From Mytilinidion resinicola (taxonomy: Eukaryota > Ascomycota > Dothideomycetes > Mytilinidiales > Mytilinidiaceae): a DNA stretch of 64,000 nucleotides. Positions 22,801 to 34,967 of this stretch are shown piece by piece. Within the stretch, counting starts at the first letter, position 1. Every line of letters starts with the position of its first letter. Position numbers and translations under genes: made by a program. The notes under the pieces are model-generated. The model was not told where the DNA came from, ran no database searches, and worked only from the letters and a program-made list of their open reading frames with translations. The stretch covers positions 1,464,804 to 1,528,803 of the forward strand of contig NW_022985443.1 in the NCBI RefSeq assembly GCF_010093595.1, in the 5' to 3' direction.

Positions 22801-23638
22801 TTCAACTGGGCAGTTCTCGTTCTCGCAATCTCCAGTTGACCAACAAGGACATCCTGGACCGCACACTCGACCAAACTCTACAGAGCAGCATGGATATCGG
22901 CCGCCATGGGAGGATGGTCGCCGAGCCAGTGCTCCACAACAACACCCACCACCTATTTCTCCATATGGCCCACCGCCTCAAGGATATCCTCCTGATTACA
23001 ATGGTCAGGCCAGAGCACCTCCACAGAGTGGTCCACCGCTTCCTCCCTTCGTTCAGACCGCGCAGGCGCCACCGCCTTACAACTACAGATTTGCGCATTA
23101 CGATTCGCAAGGTCCGCCACAGAACCAGTATCCCACACCAGTCAGTGGCAGCTATGGTCCTCCACCTCCCCAGCCTCCTACACATCAGAGCCCCTACCCC
23201 CCTCAACAGCCTCCACAGCACAACCCTGCGTACAGCGGTCCACCGTCGTTCAGCATGTACCAACCTCACCAGCCGCCCCAGCCCTATCAATCTCAACCAC
23301 CGCCACACCACCAACAGGCGCCACCACCTCATCAGTCACCGTACCCTCCACTCAAATATGCTGGCTCTCAGTACGGTGGCCAGCCCATTCTTCCCGCAAA
23401 CATGGACCCCCGCAATTCGCAGTCTACGCCTCCTCAGCCGTATGGCCAACCACCACACCTACCAGCATTTTCTCAACAACCGCCGCACAAGCCGCAGTTT
23501 GAGCACACTACTGGGCCGGGTCCGCAGCACGGCCAACCGCAAGAGTACCAGCCGAAACGCAGGCCGCGAAATTACGTTGGTATTGCTGGATCCGAGTTCA
23601 GGACGTATACCGGCCCAAACCAGAAGCGGAGGCCGTAA
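19871..23638 (+). CDS. Large disordered, proline-rich nuclear-type protein (function unknown)
   Basis: Exons 19871..19931, 20002..20987 and 21038..23638 join in phase (1, 0) to give 1215 residues. The first exon is small (MKRRRGSLKADPTTPP); the next begins after ATTACTAG. Layout: a basic Ser/Thr/Ala-rich N-terminus with nuclear-localisation-like KRAR and KRARNSE patches (to about 250); a helical coiled-coil block from DLRRQLQLKTAYRAIVKALKP to HRLLQLEREHKG (about 255-380), interrupted by the second intron; a conserved-looking stretch with EEMWKQAEVRFNLDKARKAF; then over 700 residues of low complexity, Ser/Arg-rich and finally Pro/Gln/Tyr-rich. The C-terminus ends in a short ordered motif (RPRNYVGIAGSEFRTYTGPN). 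The composition suits a nuclear scaffold or transcription cofactor, but I do not recognise a named family. Confidence 0.75.
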
Positions 23639-24567
23639 GCTGGTAACCTAAGGCTTACAGTGAACACTATATATACTGATTTCCTTTTTTACCGTCTCCG
23701 GGTGGTCAACTCTCGTTTTCTTCTGGGTCAGACTTTGGATCGGCGACCTGGATACTTGCGTGCTCTGTATACTACTGATTGTTTGTTTGTCCTTTCTTAA
23801 TTTTGGGCCATGGCGGGCCTATGTATTTGGCCAGGGCTGGTGCATCTGCTTAAATTGCATGGAGTTGGGAGCTGTCTTTCTATCACTTTGCCTTTTTGCT
23901 ATTCGAACAAAGTTTCTCTAATTTTCTTACCTCTGTGCTTCTCATTCTCTGTGTTTTTGCGCAAGTCTGTTGCTGGCCCTGCGTGTGGCCTTGTTGCTTT
24001 GGGTTTCCATGGGGTGGGCTTTTATAAGCTGGGCTTGCTTGGTGGTGGGCGGTGCTGATACCCTGGAGTGGATGTATCATAGGGCAATGTCATTGGTTTT
24101 CAAGTTTTACTGAAATTGGACGTATAGTGAGTTTCTGTTTGCGTGATGCTTGAAGTAATGGCTCCCCACAGATCTGTGTAGACCAATCTACCGCCGTCTA
24201 AAATAGGTAGCATGGCGGGTCTACCGCTTGTTCATGATAACGGACTCCAGTCTTGTTTAGAAAATTGAAAACCTGTTACGGCGCTTCAAAACCAATTACA
24301 TAGGTGTGTTCCCCTGGACGAGGCCTTATTGAATCTTGCGAAGACTATTTATAGCCTGAATCTTCAGGCAGTCATTGAGACATGTGCAAGATCCGTAAGG
24401 CTGGAGGCGGTGGCAGAAAATTGGGTCTTGGCTTCCAGCATCGATGTTTCTGCCTTGAACTTCACCTCACCTACTCCGCGACTTCACAACTTCGTTCGCC
24501 CTCTACCGGATGCTACGATAAACATCAATAGCCCGCGAGGACGAACTGTCTCCTCTACACCTCCACA
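23639..24567. other. Intergenic between the proline-rich gene and ESS2
   Basis: T-rich 3' flank of the upstream gene followed by promoter space. The frame at 24329-24742 overlaps the ESS2 start in another frame and has no support. Confidence 0.5.
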
Positions 24568-26079
24568 ATGGCCTCTCCCAAACCCTCGCAAGCGCTCAGC
24601 AAGCGCGATAACACCACCGCCCTCATGGGCCCTCCACCAGTGCCAAAACGCCGCAAACGCCCCGCCACCGTCCTGGACGAAGATTTGTACACCGACGCCC
24701 TCTCGCACATCATTGCGCGCGACTTCTTCCCCGGACTCCTAGAAACCAAAGCCCAGCAGGAATACCTTGATGCGCTGGACTCACAAGACTCAGCCTGGAT
24801 CGCCACCGCGGGCCGCAAGCTAACGGACCTTATGGGCGAAGACGGACGAAAGGTGCGGGGACGTCGCGGGACAAGCATGACTCCGAGCATGACGCCCATG
24901 CGGCACCTGGGAAGAGATGGGAGTGAGACACCGCGGGCGTGGGGTAGCGCAGAGACGCCTGTGTCCGTCGCGGGGTCGGAGTTCGGGGGGTCTGAATACA
25001 GCGATGGGGAGAGGAAGCAAGAGGTGGATCTGAATCTGAGCTTGACCGCGTTCCAGGCCAAATACACGTCGGAGGACAACGAGAGCTTCAACAAACTGCT
25101 CGACCGCGAGAATGCGCGCAAGTCGGAGAAGTACGCGTGGGCGTACAACGGCAACAAGATCCTCGCCAGCCGCCAGGTGATGCACCGCGAGCGTGAAGCC
25201 GCCAAACAGCTCGAGGCGGGCGAGGCTGCACGGCTCGCTGAGAAGGACAACGAGGCTGCCTCGTCGGTACTTAAGACGCATCGCCTCGTTACGCCCCTTG
25301 ATGCCCGCCCTGCGATGCCAACCTCTGCGCCGTATCGACCGAAGAACGCGCTCATGTTCCCTCCGGACTCTGTCGAAGAGACTCACACCACCGCAGCCAT
25401 GAAAGCGGAATCAGCGTCTATGGCACCCCCCAAGACCGTCCTGCACGCAAACACCCGCTTCCCCGGCCCCTTGCTCGACCCCTACCGCCCCGAAGACCCG
25501 CCCTCGCCAACGCTCTCCGCCGTACAAGACGCCATCGCAGGCCGCCCGCGCCCAACGGAAAGCGAAGCGGGCTACACCGGCGCCGAGACACCGCGGGTGG
25601 GCGGGTACGCGTTCGTAGACGCCGAGCCCGACGAACCACCGCCGCTCGATCTCCTACGCGGCTACGGCGAGCAAACTCCCAGAGGCACATTCGAGATCTC
25701 AGACATCGGCCGCCGCGAGAAGCTGCACGATAAGATGGTTGAGCGGCTCGGCAGGGGAAAGAGGGAGGGTAGTGTTGCGAGTTCTTCTAGCTCGATGATC
25801 TCGAGCATCAAGGGCGGGCCGACGCCGCGGTTCCTCAGTGCGCCGAGCAAGGCGAGGGGGAACCTGACGCCGGCGGCGTTGAGGCTGTTTGAGAGGGTGG
25901 GCACGCCGAGGCGGGAGGGGCCGGGGAGTGCGTTTGGAGGCGCGATGGGGGAGAAGAGGGAGAGTAGGAGCGAGTGGGAGCCGACGCCGAAGAGGGGAGA
26001 TGGGGGCGGGGCGTTTGGGGGTGGTGTGGGGAAGAGTTCATGGACGCCGACGCCGCGGGTGAAGAGGATGATTGGGTGA
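24568..26079 (+). CDS. ESS2: Es2/DGCR14 (Bis1-type) nuclear splicing-associated protein
   Basis: Es2 proteins associate with the catalytic (C-complex) spliceosome; the fission yeast member is Bis1. The single exon encodes 503 residues from ATG 24568. Family hallmarks: KRPATVLDEDLYTDALSHII followed by ARDFFPGLLE (about 30-60), then the block YTSEDNESFNKLLDRENARK with EKYAWAYNGNKI (about 167-200), and C-terminal TP-containing motifs (TPRGTFEISDIGRREKLHDK, TPAALRLFE). A central insert rich in Ser-Met-Thr-Pro and glycine is variable in the family. No intron was needed to keep the frame. Localisation to the nucleus is taken from the family. Confidence 0.93.
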   Translation: MASPKPSQALSKRDNTTALMGPPPVPKRRKRPATVLDEDLYTDALSHIIARDFFPGLLETKAQQEYLDALDSQDSAWIATAGRKLTDLMGEDGRKVRGRRGTSMTPSMTPMRHLGRDGSETPRAWGSAETPVSVAGSEFGGSEYSDGERKQEVDLNLSLTAFQAKYTSEDNESFNKLLDRENARKSEKYAWAYNGNKILASRQVMHREREAAKQLEAGEAARLAEKDNEAASSVLKTHRLVTPLDARPAMPTSAPYRPKNALMFPPDSVEETHTTAAMKAESASMAPPKTVLHANTRFPGPLLDPYRPEDPPSPTLSAVQDAIAGRPRPTESEAGYTGAETPRVGGYAFVDAEPDEPPPLDLLRGYGEQTPRGTFEISDIGRREKLHDKMVERLGRGKREGSVASSSSSMISSIKGGPTPRFLSAPSKARGNLTPAALRLFERVGTPRREGPGSAFGGAMGEKRESRSEWEPTPKRGDGGGAFGGGVGKSSWTPTPRVKRMIG

Positions 26080-26990
26080 AAGGACCTCGAAAAGGCGCTT
26101 CACAAGCAAGGTATGTTGCTTTCTTCTTCTGCATGCACGGCACAGGCGGTTCTTTTCTTTCTTGAATTCATTCGGAATGGCTGAGCTGCGAATGGCGGAT
26201 GGCTGGATTATATGGCTGGCTCTCCGATATGGCTGATGGAGATGCACTGAGCATTCGCGGTTGAAGGAATCAATCCTTCAAATTTTTGAGGAGACATGGG
26301 CGTCGGGTATTACGAGATGAGCGAACCCGTTGGAAGTGCTCCTGGGTTCTGGGCTCTGCCCTTGGGCGATGTTGTCAATACGGAGGACGTCGGGATGAAC
26401 TGTTCGGGCACGTGCACCATGGCTGGGGCAAGGAAATAGACATTGAATGAAAGCTCAGAAAGGGCAAGTCTTGGCAGTACTGAGAAAGTGTTGAAGCTAG
26501 AATGTGGCAAGACCTGTCAATGGCTTGAGGGGTCAGCCCGTGAAGTTGGTGTCTGATTTAGGGGGCGCGTCAAAAGGGTTGTGATTCGGAGCTGGAATCG
26601 GGAAGCCCTGGTCCACAAGCTCAGTATCAGACGTGATGATAAAGTCAGGGGCGCTTCGCCCTCTACTACCAATTCAAAACATCGTCTCTCTATGCTCACT
26701 TGGACTACGCCTTTCAACATCACGGCACAGAACGGCTTTGGCAAAACACTGGTATCATTTTTCTACAAGCCCTCATTCGTCTTCCCTGGTCGGTATCCTA
26801 TATCTGCTGCTCAAGACGCCGTGCGCCGAGACTTTCCATACCTCATACGCCAGAGGAAGTAGATGACGCCTCCGTGGTCTCGGAAGCAGTCCGCTGATCG
26901 CTTCATCCTAGAAGCTAGCAAGACCACTCCTTCCTAGAATCCTCGCCTCGTTCAGCTGAATCTGACAGAACTTCCTCCCCTGGGACTCGC
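26080..26990. other. Convergent intergenic region between ESS2 and TIF6
   Basis: 3' flanks of two convergent genes. Several overlapping frames of about 60-95 codons, none convincing. Confidence 0.5.
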
Positions 26991-27999
26991 TTAGTAGAAC
27001 GACTCAACCATCGTGTCTTTATTCGTCGTGTTAATCGCGCTGGGGCCCATGCCCTCGCCGAGCCGGAAGACGGACTCGACGACCGAGAGCTCTGTCGCTG
27101 TGGTATCGAGGCCTGCGCATAATCGTTAGCCTCTCCAATCCTTCTTCTACCTCCCACCCCCACCAGGGCCGGTCGTAAACAGAGCAAGATCCCCAAAAAC
27201 GTACCAGTCACAGCCATCCAATCATTCACCACCATGCCGGCGCCGACGACACTACTCCCGCGATTCACGCTGCCGGCCACCAGCGGCACCTGCAGCAGGC
27301 TCGACAGCTCGTCCTGGTCCTGCACGCTCGTCTTGGGGTGCACGAGGCCGCCCTGGTTGCTCAGCGCCATGTAACTCCCCGTCAGCACGTTGTCGGCGAT
27401 GGTCTGCCGGAACACTTCCACGCCCAGCACGTCGGCGATGATCTCCTCCGTCTCGCGCTCGAGGTCCGGGTGCACCAGCGCGACGTGGTCGTTGGCGCAG
27501 ATGACGTTGCCCAGCGCCGACAGCCGCTCCTCGATGCGCTGGATCTTGACGGCGTCGGGGAGCGAGTTGCGCAGGTGCGCGAGTTCTTGGTCGGTGGTCG
27601 AGGTCGGGACAAGGAGGCCTTTGCGGTTGCTGGGAAATGTTAGACCTGATTGGTGTAGGATGGGGAGGGGAGGGGAGGGGAGGGGAGGGAAGTACCCAGC
27701 CGTCAGCCGCCCTACTATCCGCGTGCCCGCGATCGTGGCATGGCAGATGGGTATCACGTCCTGCAGCTCGGCTTCGAAGACGCTGTAGAAGTTCTCCGAG
27801 GCGCCCACGGCGACGATGGCGTAGGCGTTTGTGAGGGTTGCGAAGACGCCGACCCTACATCGATTCGCATCAGTCCATATATCCCAAATGTGCGAGTCTG
27901 AGGTTGAAGTTGAGGGGGTGGGTGTGCCCCTCGTCTTTCTTCGCAGCGGGGGCAGAAAACTCACTCGTTCGAGTTCTCAAATTGTGCGCGGACCGCCAT
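26991..27999 (-). CDS. TIF6: Eukaryotic translation initiation factor 6 (60S biogenesis/anti-association factor)
   Basis: eIF6 binds the 60S subunit, is needed for its assembly and export, and blocks premature joining to 40S. Four exons on the minus strand: 27999..27965, 27854..27696, 27629..27205 and 27112..26991. They give 246 residues, the normal length. Start [16 protein letters not shown], middle [25 protein letters not shown], end [13 protein letters not shown], all characteristic. The first exon has only 11 full codons. Intron 2 has no in-frame stop, so an unspliced frame would look continuous, but the GTACTT donor and CCCAG acceptor restore the family sequence TAGNRKGLL. The five-fold pseudosymmetric fold is inferred from family. 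Confidence 0.97.
27660..27690. repeat. GGGGA tandem repeat in TIF6 intron 2
   Basis: Five consecutive G4A-type units on the plus strand, hence C-rich in the TIF6 pre-mRNA. They fill about half of the 66-bp intron (27630-27695), close to the donor. Confidence 0.85.
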
Positions 28000-29419
28000 G
28001 ATTGCTGGGGGGGTTGCAGTCTGGGTTGCTAGGGGTAGTATGGTTGGAGAGTTAAAAGAGCAAGGGGAAAGGTGTTTTTGAAGGTAGTAGTAGAGCGAGT
28101 GAGGCCGAGTAGTAGTGTGGTGAAAATGGCAGTACAGCGGCGGGGCTTTTGTAAGGAGCGATCGACGTCAGGTTCGGGACGCTTGGACCCGCGCTTTTGC
28201 TTCGCCTCCGCCTCAGGCGATGAGTCGAAGTGACGCGCCGCTGCAGTATGACTGTTCCGGGCCTGCAGTCATGCGGTGTGGAACGAGCATGTGTGACTGC
28301 AGGTGGGCGTGTGGCTGTGGTGCTGTGTCTGTTGCTTTCGTATTGGGCCAATGGGAACGTCGTGGTACCTTTGTATTGTTGCATCGGAGCTGTCGTGCAG
28401 AGGGGAGGGGACTCAGTGATAGAGGAATATTCTTAGATGTGCCTTGTCGCTCCACAAAGAATGCCTCATTACCAGTTTGCGAGTAAGCAAATGCATTTTC
28501 AGGGATTAAGAGGCATGGTCCCATTCGAATTGTATGCATTCAGATGGCACCGGCTTAGACGCCCTGTGAATTGACAGGTCATTCAAGGCGACAGACCTAT
28601 GTCTTGTTCAGCTAACAAAAGTGTGTTGAAGCAATCCGAAAAGCGTCAAGAGCATCGAAATAGTAACACAATCCATAAAGTAGCCTCAGGCATCACACAA
28701 CTGCGTAGAAAAATATTTCAGAAAAGAATCGTTATGTCCACTCGCTCATCATCCGAGCCGCCTTGAGAATTACACATCCTACACTTTAAAAATGATACTA
28801 TACAAATATTGAGTGCTTCGCGCACTACCAGTCTCAGCAATTTCAGCCATACAATCAAGCTCTGTTCTGGCTCGCTTCTCGCAAAAGTCGGCCGACTCAT
28901 CAGAAGATTCGGAAATTGGACACAAGGAAACGTTCTCAGGTGATTATAACACTAAGAAAACATAAACACGAGCACGTAGACTCTGTGAGTAATTCATGAA
29001 AAGCGTGCGGCAACCTCGCTCCGCTAGCTCCGTCGCTGAAAAAGACAAAAAAATATGCAACGCTTGCATTCGACATGAAGTTTGCTTTTCGCTCGTATGT
29101 TGCAAGAATCAAAGAGATCCCATCAGATTCAATTCATGACGGTCGATCTGTTGTCGACTTGTCGTTTGAACCGTTCATTCGTAGCGAGTCAATGAGAAAA
29201 AGGAAAGGCGTTATTAGGAGATGTAGTTGTAGATGGTGTTTGTGGAGATGTCGGTGATTCGTGATATCAGAGAGCTTTGAATCGTGGAAAATGAAACAGG
29301 CGGAAAGAGTGACGCCCTTTGGTTTGTAGATCGTGATCGTGTGAGTCGAGATCGACATTGGTGTGGTTTTGTGGATTCGTTAAATGTGCACCAACGTTCG
29401 TAGGTGGTGTTCCTCATCA
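28000..29419. other. Intergenic upstream of TIF6
   Basis: Promoter of TIF6 and 3' flank of the serine-rich gene. Short overlapping frames only; nothing recognised. Confidence 0.5.
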
Positions 29420-31740
29420 TTACATGCGCGAAGCTACTATGGCAAGCGCAATCTAGATATATAGTCAGCATTTGGACAAGTTCGTTGGGCGAGGGCAGCT
29501 CACTATTGCTCCAATGAGCAATATTCCAACAGCAGACATTATTCGATTTAGATTCCTCCACCAGAAGGCCTTTTGATAGTCTCGCCCATCAACAGGTCCT
29601 ACGCGCTGTGCTAGTTGTCGCTCAAGGTCCGCTTGACTGGGTGTCGCTTCTTTGGAGATTTCAGGGTTGGGAGGGATAGGAAGAAATGAGGCAATCATCC
29701 AGGCTGTTAATACATTAGCATATTGTTCAAATGGCTGGTATTCTCAAATCTCAAATCGTACACTTACCGAACGGGAAAATGAAACCTAAACAGAACAAAA
29801 GAATTTGCCTATTCTGCCGGCTAAACATCATGCTACCAAACGCCTCATCAAGTGACGGTGCTCGCCACGCGCTTAGCCGTGCGGTACTTCTTTTGTCGGT
29901 ACGCAGTCGCGGAGCAGACATTTCAGATATGGACCGACGGGTCATCATGGGACCAAACACTGAGATTTCTTGCTCAATTGGCTCATTAGATATCGCCATT
30001 GAATCCCTCACATCTTGCGATTGGTCTTGGTGTGGCCGATTTCGCGGTCGATATATGCTTAATGGAAAGTTACCCTCAGATGGTGTTTGCGTACGGCCGC
30101 TTTGAGCAGTGGGCAGTCGACTATCTGATGCTTCGGTGGAAGAGTCAGGGGCTCCCATCGAGGTACGGTCGCCGCGTTGATAGTAGACCCTTGGAAATGT
30201 TAGACTCGCTTTCCAAGAATTGAATTGTGAAGATCACATACCTTGCCCATGCTGGGATCGTGCTTGCAATGAAGGTTGCGAAGTCCGACTGTGACGACCC
30301 TGGACGTGACCCCGGACGCGAATCATTACTATTATGCCTGCTCAAATATCCAGATCGCTGTTGCCTCAATGGAGGAGACTGAAGAGGCGAAACTACATCT
30401 CGATGCTCGTCAGAATCGCGGCCTTCTGGAGGTCGCAATGATGGTGAGAACAGAGGCAGTGGTACAGAAACCGAGGAGTCCGTTGGCTCCGAAGTATATA
30501 CAGCATTATCGGAGGAGGCAATGCTCGAAATCGTCTGTCTGCGAGGTGTCTGTGCGGTTGGTCTGGGATGCTCTACTGATTGCGAACTTCTATAGGAGGC
30601 CAATTGGGATCCCCGATCGGATATTTGCTGGGAACCCGCGTTGGAGCCACGCTCTGACTCCGATGCGATCGTTGAAAGCTGAGAGCTCCACTGATGCACT
30701 TGCGAAGCGCGGTTGCTCATTCGGGATGGATGCTTGGGCAGCACACGAGACTCCGCAAATAGACCGCTTGCCGACGGTGGACGAACAATTGGAAATTGAA
30801 CTCTGACTCCGCTCTCAAGACTGACCTGACGAGCGGCATGGATGGTCGGCGAAGACGAGAGGGTAGGAGAAGACGACGATCTCGGGCGGTCGTACTCATA
30901 CGATATGTCTGAAAAGGCGAGCGATTCCGACGATGTCTTGAGGGCTGGTTTCAACGGGACCCGATTGATAGACGGAGCCTGCTTCTTCTTCCCGCTGGAA
31001 CCAGTAGGTGGAGGTCGTTTGTGACTCCGCAGCGGGGGTGTGAGCGGCACGAGCGGATTGGAACTGGAGGAGGCCCTTCGCTCTTCGTGTGTGCTGTAGT
31101 TGAAGGTCTCGGACGAGGCAGTCGATGCAAGAGAAGCTGCAGACGCTCTGGGAGTTAATGCGTGGCCTTCGGACGAAAATGAAGGAATGACAGCCCGAAT
31201 AGTTGAACGTTTTGGTGAGGGAGCGCTCTCCTGTAGTGTTCCCAAACCACCTAATCTCTCATGGCCAGGAGCAGTCGGTGACACCGGGGGTGTAGTGCCT
31301 GAGGAGAATCGACTGGACGAGGGCGAGAAAGGCGAATTGTTCACGATGGTGTCTGGGTCCGACGTAGTCGATGCCGAGCTCCTATCAGCTCTCCTGGGTT
31401 GCAGTGGTTTCGGGACCAGGGTGTTGATGGTCTCAGGGTTTGGCACGGTATTGGTGGCATCATTGCGATCTGAAACGCGAGCCCCCCGGTCCTCGAACGC
31501 ATAACCAGCTGGTGCCTTGCGAGGAGGCAGTAATTGTGAGGGATTGCTCGGGAACGGGCTCTTCCCATAGATCTGTGCGCCTGGGTCTTCGACAATGCGG
31601 ATTGTGGGGCTGGAGTACTGGTTGGTCTGCGAGTCTGAGCGTTCGTGCAGCGGGCGTCTTTTCGGGGAGGAGTGCGCGGAGGAATGTGGCGAGTGTCTGG
31701 GAGAGGGCGACCGAGCGGTCCGGTTGGTATTGGAGGACAT
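29420..31740 (-). CDS. Serine-rich protein with two C-terminal membrane helices
   Basis: Four exons on the minus strand: 31740..30242, 30189..29768, 29703..29504 and 29452..29420. Phases (2, 1, 0) join to a 717-residue protein; the last exon is only 11 codons (IALAIVASRM and stop). About 500 residues of Ser/Pro/Arg-rich disordered sequence come first. WARVYYQRG follows, then RDSMAISNEPIEQEISVFGP and SFGSMMFSRQNRQILLFC-like sequence. Two hydrophobic helices end the protein: ILLFCLGFIFPFAWMIASF and IMSAVGILLIGAIIALAIV. Between them lies a charged loop (QADLERQLAQRVGPVDGRDY). This matches a widespread ascomycete family usually annotated only as serine-rich protein; the function is unknown. A tail-anchored topology with the long N-terminal part in the cytosol is inferred. 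Confidence 0.85.
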
Positions 31741-32692
31741 TGGGCTGTGGGAGTAGGGTCGAAATAGTGTACAGATCGGAGAGATAGGAGGACGTGAACA
31801 GGGAGGTTGCCGGTATCATTAAATTAGGAGATATAGAGACAAAAAAAATAAGATAAAAAGTGCCGTATGGCGTCGGTAAAGAGTGACGAGAAGAGTTACA
31901 CAAGCATGTCAAAAGAGTGACTGGATTCTACAAATGCATTAAAAAAGCGAGAAGGATTGGAGAGGAGAGGAGGACAGGTGGGCGACAGATAAAACTGCGC
32001 TCCTTTCGAAGCTACTGCACGCTGCAGGACTGCTGCACTCGGCTCTGCAGGTGGGCGGGAGCCTCCAATGCCAGCTCAGGAACCCGCAGAAGTCACAGGC
32101 ACGGGCCGGAGAGCTGAGCCTGGTGCGCTCGGATGGTGCTGAGGTGTCGGTGAGGGCTGGGGGCACGGGGATGCGATTCTTGAAGTCTTCAACACCACGC
32201 GCGGACGCCCCTCAGTCTATATTCCTGTGCGCCGTCGGTCCCGCCGATTGCGCAACGCGGTTCGGTCGCGATTCTCGAATTTCCCCTTATCCTCTATCGA
32301 TAGCTGCCCTCAACGGCCGCCAAACGCGTCCACGGCGATGGGCTGGGATCGCGTGCGGGAAATTGGGAATAATTTTAGCAGCGTGTTCCTGGCCAGTGAG
32401 ATCGGGGCCAGCGGACCGTTGGAGGCTCGAGGACTGGCTGTCGGTCCCTGCGCGAGCTGAGTGGGCCGAGAGCCAGGGGGTGGCGGATGGTGGTGGAGTG
32501 GTTTGAGGGATGATGAGAGTTTGTGGTGTTTGCATTCGAGGTCCCGTGACCTGCAAGGCTGGGCGCCTATCGGGTATTGTTCTGGGTGTGGATGATCCTC
32601 TGGAATGATGCCACGGCATCTTAAGCCCTTATATCTGCCACAACAGAGACTCATCGCCCGACACCCACGCCGGCTGCCTCATCGACGCGCAC
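31741..32692. other. Divergent promoter region, serine-rich gene and RCE1
   Basis: 950 bp between two divergent ATGs. It contains CT/GA-rich and A-rich tracts near 31840 and no supported coding sequence. Confidence 0.55.
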
Positions 32693-34041
32693 ATGGCGCC
32701 CATTGGCGTTCTCCACCGCTTGAGGACCTACTACTCCAAAGAGCCCGGTACGTCTTCATCCACTGGCTGAGGATGGCCAGCGTCCGAAACGCCATCTGCA
32801 CTCCCCACCCCTCGCGTTCTACACCTCCACTGTCGCCCCGTAGTCGCCCGTGTCTCCCTCTGTGCCTACATATCTAGCCCTAACATTTTCGCAGCTCAGA
32901 GAGCACCAGCCATCTCTCCCAGCGCTGCGGCTGCGTTGTCGGTGCGTCCCGCTTCATCGTGTTTCAATCTCCACTCCCTCCCTGCCCCGCGTTCTGCCAT
33001 CTGCCTATGAGCAGGCCTCCATATCTCCTTTTTATGCTAATACTGACTACTGCCGTCGCAGGTCCTCTTCACTCTCATCTACGTCGTCCCATTCTACCTC
33101 TCTAAAGCCACGCGCCCCTCCCCGCAGCTCTCACGCGATGCCCCCTCGTCCATTCGCGCCCGCGTACGCGCTGTCACTCTATCGTGCTTCCTTAGTGCAG
33201 CCATCACGATATACGTCATCCTAGTCTGGAGTGCTGTCGCTCCCTCGGAGGCTCTGAAGCTGCTAGGCTGGTGGCCAATCTCCGTCGTCGACATAACGAA
33301 GACTTTGCTTTTAGTCTCCATCCTATTTGCTGGCCCATTGTTCGAGGCTGGTATTGTTGATGGGGGCTGGAAGGACTGGATCCGCGGGACATACGTCCTC
33401 CAGACCCTCCGCAGCTGGATTGGTTACAGAAACTTCGTCGCTGTACGGCTTCACTCTGCAATGCAAGAAGCAATGCTCACTCTCAGCAGGGTCCAATTAG
33501 TGAGGAGCTCATATGGCGCTCCTTGATCATCCCCATCCATATCCTGGCCAACGTCTCGACTACTAAGATCATCTTCGTGACTCCACTATACTTCGGAATC
33601 GCCCACATCCACCACTACTACGAGTTCAGGCTTACCCATCCTCATACTCCGATACTACGAGCGCTTCTGCGCTCCCTATTTCAGTTCACCTATACCTCGT
33701 TGTTCGGCTTCTTCGCCGCCTTCGTTTTCCTCCGCACGGGCAATGTCTACTCCATAATTCTCGCCCATACCTTCTGCAATTGGCAGGGCCTCCCACGTCT
33801 ATGGGGGAGGGTTGGCGTTGAAACTGGAGAGCCTATCGGCCGTCCAGATGTTGGAAGGAAGGAAGACACGAAAGGGTCAAGCAATGGCGTCGTAGCGACG
33901 AGTCCTGGCACAGGTGTTGGCTGGACAGTGGCATACTACGTCTTGCTGGTCAGCGGAGCCGTAGGCTTCTATTGGATGCTCTATCCGCTAACCGAGAGTG
34001 GAAATGCGTTGCCTGGATCTCAGGCCACGAAGCAGCAATAA
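32693..34041 (+). CDS. RCE1: CAAX prenyl protease 2 (Rce1, type II CAAX endopeptidase)
   Basis: Rce1 removes the -AAX tripeptide from prenylated Ras, Rho and a-factor type proteins at the ER membrane. Exons 32693..32747, 32895..32941, 33062..33442 and 33490..34041 give 344 residues. The first two are short but in phase, reading MAPIGVLHRLRTYYSKEP then QRAPAISPSAAAALS. Catalytic motifs of the ABI/CPBP family are present in exon 4: EELIWR (EExxxR), FGIAHIHH (FxxxH) and AHTFCN (HxxxN). Several membrane helices are visible, for example VLFTLIYVVPFYL, CFLSAAITIYVILVWSAVA, LLLVSILFAGPLF and VAYYVLLVSGAVGFYWML. The proline before SEELIWR belongs to the conserved GPISEE turn, rebuilt exactly by intron 3. 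Confidence 0.94.
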
Positions 34042-34967
34042 TCCAGCCCGAAACTCGGCCACTAAGTCATGAACGTCTTGCGACGTCTAGGGTGGTAGGT
34101 TTTTCAGGTAACAATCAAATCTGTACCATGCATTATTCTCATTGCGCACGTGTCAGTGCATTCTACTTTTCTATATTGCCACTCCGGAATTCGTAACATC
34201 CTTGTGCTGTCATTTTCATATTGCTGTTGATGTAACTCCGCGAGTACTCAGAAAGGAAAAAAAGCCGCGTTGTTCGAAGACAGTCATAATAGCCAGATGT
34301 TCCGAATGTTGCCCTAAGGTTGAGCGTTGAACACGCTTGCGCCGCGGCGAAAGAGGCCCCTGGCGAGACTACCCTCTCCACCAACGGTAGGCCCCTTCTC
34401 TAAAAGTTGGAGAGGACAGAGCCCCTGGCACCTATAGTCGGCTCCAAAGAGCCGTGGTACTCGCTTCTCGCTGTAAGAATTAGAGGTTAGCGACGCGCGG
34501 GCCACCTTCACCTGCCATGGTCCAATTCCCGCGAAAATGCCCAGCACAGTAACTCTTGGCAGACAAACGCAGAAATGTGAAGCACAGAACGCTTCTTCAC
34601 GGGCGCATAAACTTCGGCGTGAAGGAACTGTGATACGAAACCCTTCGCGCATCGAATCTTGAGTTTTTGACATGGTGTCTGATTGCGTTAGTAAGGTCTT
34701 CTAAATGCCTTGTTCTCGTGTTAGTGTGGTTATGACGAGATTTGAGGCGGCAGCCCAAAGTCGGTAACACGTCGTTCAAACTCCCAAGTCAAACTTCGTC
34801 ATCAAGATATTCGGCATATCAGATATCAAACACAATCACGAAACGCCCCTAGTCGATGCATCCACGAGACCAAGAAAGCAATCCGACAAAATGTGCTGAT
34901 TTTTTCTAGGAATATTGATACCAATGAAGATAAGAAGGTGTAATCCAACAGCGAGCTAGCGGACATG
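34042..34967. other. Convergent intergenic region, RCE1 to P450
   Basis: 3' flanks of two convergent genes. Nothing recognisable beyond a short inverted CTCTCCA/TGGAGAG pair near 34374-34412. Confidence 0.5.
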
